Assembly (NCBI GenBank): GCA_003520025.1 | Contig: DOVP01000176.1 | Coordinates: 4,965 to 12,135 of the forward strand | DNA length: 7,171 bases | Direction: 5' to 3' | Origin: Phycisphaerales bacterium | Lineage (GTDB): Bacteria > Planctomycetota > Phycisphaerae > Phycisphaerales > SM1A02 | In this document: piece after piece, positions 6,701 to 7,171 of the stretch | Layout: every line of letters begins with the position of its first letter | How positions within the stretch are numbered: position 1 is the first letter of the stretch | Position numbers and translations under genes: made by a program | Notes under the pieces: model-generated | Database searches by the model: none | The model's input: the letters and a program-made list of their open reading frames with translations, nothing else | What the model was told of the DNA's origin: nothing

Positions 6701-7171
6701 CTTCCAGTCGGGAGGACGGGTACTCCACAAATTGATCGCCAAAGGCAATGCCAAACTGGAAACCCGCACATGGCAGACGGCGACTCGGACGGTTCTGCCT
6801 CGTGTCTTCTACGTTGGTGCCCAGCACATCACTTGGGATGACCTGAAGACCGAGGCGGAAATCATCGGAGACGGCGATATCGTCATCCGCGAACCCGAAT
6901 GGGCCACGCAGACGGCAAGCAGCGGATCTGACGGTGGTCCCTTCTCAGGCCCCGGCACCAGCCGGTTTGTCTGGTCCGAGCGGCTCGACCTCACCCACGA
7001 GGCCGATGACCGGTTCCGCATGACGATGCTCGGCGATGTCGAGGGACTCTGGAAGAGTGCGATAGACAAGCGTGACATCGCCACGATCACCGCGCAGGAG
7101 GTCCACGTTCTGACAAGACGGGGGGAAACCACGGCCGAACCGTCGAGCGACGCTCCTCTCCAACTCGGCGC
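3753..7171 (+). CDS. Giant membrane-anchored LptC/OstA(LptA)-like LPS transport protein, incomplete at 3' end
   Basis: This frame is open from ATG 3753 to the window end: 1,139 codons, no stop. The start overlaps the previous stop as ATGA, suggesting translational coupling. A basic N-terminus precedes one transmembrane helix (about 15-33, LGIIGIAASAAVLGLLLLV), giving an inner-membrane protein with a periplasmic body, as for LptC. Residues about 75-240 resemble the LptC beta-jellyroll: VELFMGGGRLVVLSGAEAVAY, then LEEGRLLGNVLIRM, ITITTNAAAFDNLSGRISCAG (from 176) and GRDLQILLNDRDDRIEYLEI (209-228). A proline-rich linker (about 243-292) follows. Beyond it come OstA/LptA-like modules: one from 293 (FYRLTLHDNVRIEQ), one near 365-500 and two 208-residue repeats (501-708, 709-916) with typical strands such as VLATGNVQILMADGARVWAD. 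More divergent modules begin near 919 and 1072. The inferred role is LPS or lipid transport across the periplasm, supported by kdsD two genes upstream. LptC and LptA are normally separate proteins of about 190 residues, so this is an unusual fusion. Family assignment is by pattern reading. Confidence 0.78.
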   Translation, partial: MNVTRTDSRSTRRRLGIIGIAASAAVLGLLLLVDWTRPSAPRESDEPITELIGPSNLDEGTRTAGGIMDPNLSVSLPEGGWLQVADDTGRLSQQYRFTHLDPNPKDLPTHWVEMQDPEVELFMGGGRLVVLSGAEAVAYAPRRALEEGRLLGNVLIRMFEQVRGGYADPARDAPAITITTNAAAFDNLSGRISCAGRLKVQTPTEQMEGRDLQILLNDRDDRIEYLEIADVEYLLLRDVRNTTRVAGPPPFVAATTPRPRGQRDVLSPNVPPRLKRNSPRVVPVALHADTPPFYRLTLHDNVRIEQTPPEGTPAGHGRIATANVLHVVFSFESEAFDSESPPAAVHLGQPLGRPSLLLAAAIGLVPPIPAPEEVLVTCSGPLTMVPLEQADQRPPRPEDMRLELLGSPVRVLDTMQRTTATCEQIVWRSADERFDLTTAAPGKVIITSPDVTIESQHTWARPEAGLAGVEGEGLATLVAATLATQTDETTPTVRSGDETTIAWSGRVDMQFDQAMASDDADLESIRFLQDVEVLSPDGTINADELEMRFEPGEDGKAVPDRLIGSGGVRAASDEQVLWADDLLATLGPAETESSSEKQDPTGNIEVRDVLATGNVQILMADGARVWADKLQGDARQESVELTAADLVIARGEVVIEHGTSLQVQRLEGTADWPGAGRALMLATQPNLLADTRVTRPTTPQTRGELDSEITWSEAVHIDFDPTAEQQDAAMRSITFTGEVAMASPDGTIDAGSLDMDFVPDKSGKSAPNRLVCRRRVRAHSEDQTLWADKLIATLEPVDDEVEPSGDGPIDRITVRDFLATGDVQVLMKDNARAFAERLEGDAKQEVAVLTGDDVMIARQDVVIDRGQHLRIDRLAGTADWGGSGRSRMLAEPISLSMDARIPPPRIVGAPGDPRVTMRTLWTESLHYDTNFGGGAGAMDIIGDVDIVVDRSEVQRSSLQGTTVRLEFATLSTDATPPPPGDDPFQSGGRVLHKLIAKGNAKLETRTWQTATRTVLPRVFYVGAQHITWDDLKTEAEIIGDGDIVIREPEWATQTASSGSDGGPFSGPGTSRFVWSERLDLTHEADDRFRMTMLGDVEGLWKSAIDKRDIATITAQEVHVLTRRGETTAEPSSDAPLQLG
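5253..5876 (+). repeat. Tandem coding repeat, unit 1 (208 codons, OstA/LptA-like module)
   Basis: Encodes residues 501-708 of the LptC/LptA-like protein. The unit has landmarks IAWSGRV (Trp503), SPDGTINADELEMRF, LWADDLLATL (Trp578), DVLATGNVQILMADGARVWA and GTADWPGAGR (Trp672). Each recurs exactly 208 residues later in unit 2, with no gap needed. In my hand alignment 35 of 78 residues are identical over 501-578 and 45 of 78 over 604-681. The least conserved part is the acidic or polar spacer at about 587-603 (ETESSSEKQD). Confidence 0.85.
5877..6500 (+). repeat. Tandem coding repeat, unit 2 (208 codons, OstA/LptA-like module)
   Basis: Encodes residues 709-916. Landmarks ITWSEAV (Trp711), SPDGTIDAGSLDMDF, LWADKLIATL (Trp786), DFLATGDVQVLMKDNARAFA and GTADWGGSGR (Trp880) all lie 208 residues after their unit 1 counterparts. 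The Gly-rich turn of unit 1 (IGSGGVRA) is replaced by VCRRRVRA here. The unit ends in a proline-rich stretch (RIPPPRIVGAPGDP) that leads to the next, more divergent module. Confidence 0.85.
6507..7171 (+). repeat. Divergent further module starts of the same repeat family
   Basis: Two further module starts share a pattern of a Trp, an acidic residue two positions later, then Met and GDV about 20 residues on. One is TLWTESLHYD...AMDIIGDVDIVV (Trp921) and the other is FVWSERLDLT...RMTMLGDVEGLW (Trp1074). Trp921 lies 210 residues after Trp711, keeping the period of the two strong repeats; Trp1074 follows after only 153 residues. LIAKGNAKLE (near 6735-6764) and IIGDGDIVIRE (near 6861-6893) look like the internal strands. 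Similarity to units 1 and 2 is weak beyond these landmarks, and the last module is cut by the window end. Confidence 0.5.

Noticed and set aside
1..7171. CRISPR arrays, tRNA or rRNA genes, insertion sequences and att sites
   Set aside because: I saw no spaced short repeats, tRNA-like cloverleaf signature, conserved rRNA segment, transposase motif or terminal inverted repeats. The only substantial repeat is the coding repeat in the LptA-like gene.

Overview
The window fits a GC-rich, diderm (Gram-negative-type) bacterium. It encodes an arabinose-5-phosphate isomerase for Kdo synthesis and a very large membrane-anchored protein resembling the LPS-transport proteins LptC and LptA. No start codon has a convincing Shine-Dalgarno sequence. 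Together with the style of the proteins this makes me think of a Planctomycetes/Phycisphaerae-like organism, but that placement is an inference and not firm.

Left part (1-2051): the 5' end of an unrecognised two-helix membrane protein runs leftward off the window. Divergent from it is an RsuA/RluB-family 23S rRNA pseudouridine synthase (445-1251). That gene converges on, and overlaps by 13 bp, the 3' end of the condensin kleisin gene scpA on the minus strand (1239-2051). ScpA, ScpB and RluB genes are commonly tandem neighbours in bacteria; here two of the three sit tail to tail and scpB is not between them.

Right part (2141-7171): three tightly packed plus-strand genes look like one operon. 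They are kdsD (SIS plus two CBS domains), a proteasome-beta/HslV-like N-terminal-nucleophile hydrolase starting 5 bp later, and a gene overlapping the hydrolase stop by 4 bp (ATGA) that stays open to the window end. This last reading frame exceeds 1,139 codons. It encodes an N-terminal transmembrane anchor, an LptC-like domain, a proline-rich linker and a series of OstA/LptA-like beta modules. Two of these modules are an ungapped tandem repeat with a period of exactly 208 residues.

The order Kdo isomerase then LptC/LptA-like protein recalls the proteobacterial kdsD-kdsC-lptC-lptA-lptB cluster. Two things differ: a proteasome-like hydrolase occupies the middle, and the normally separate LptC and LptA parts seem fused into one long polypeptide that could act as a covalent periplasmic LPS bridge. 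This putative operon is the most interesting part of the window.
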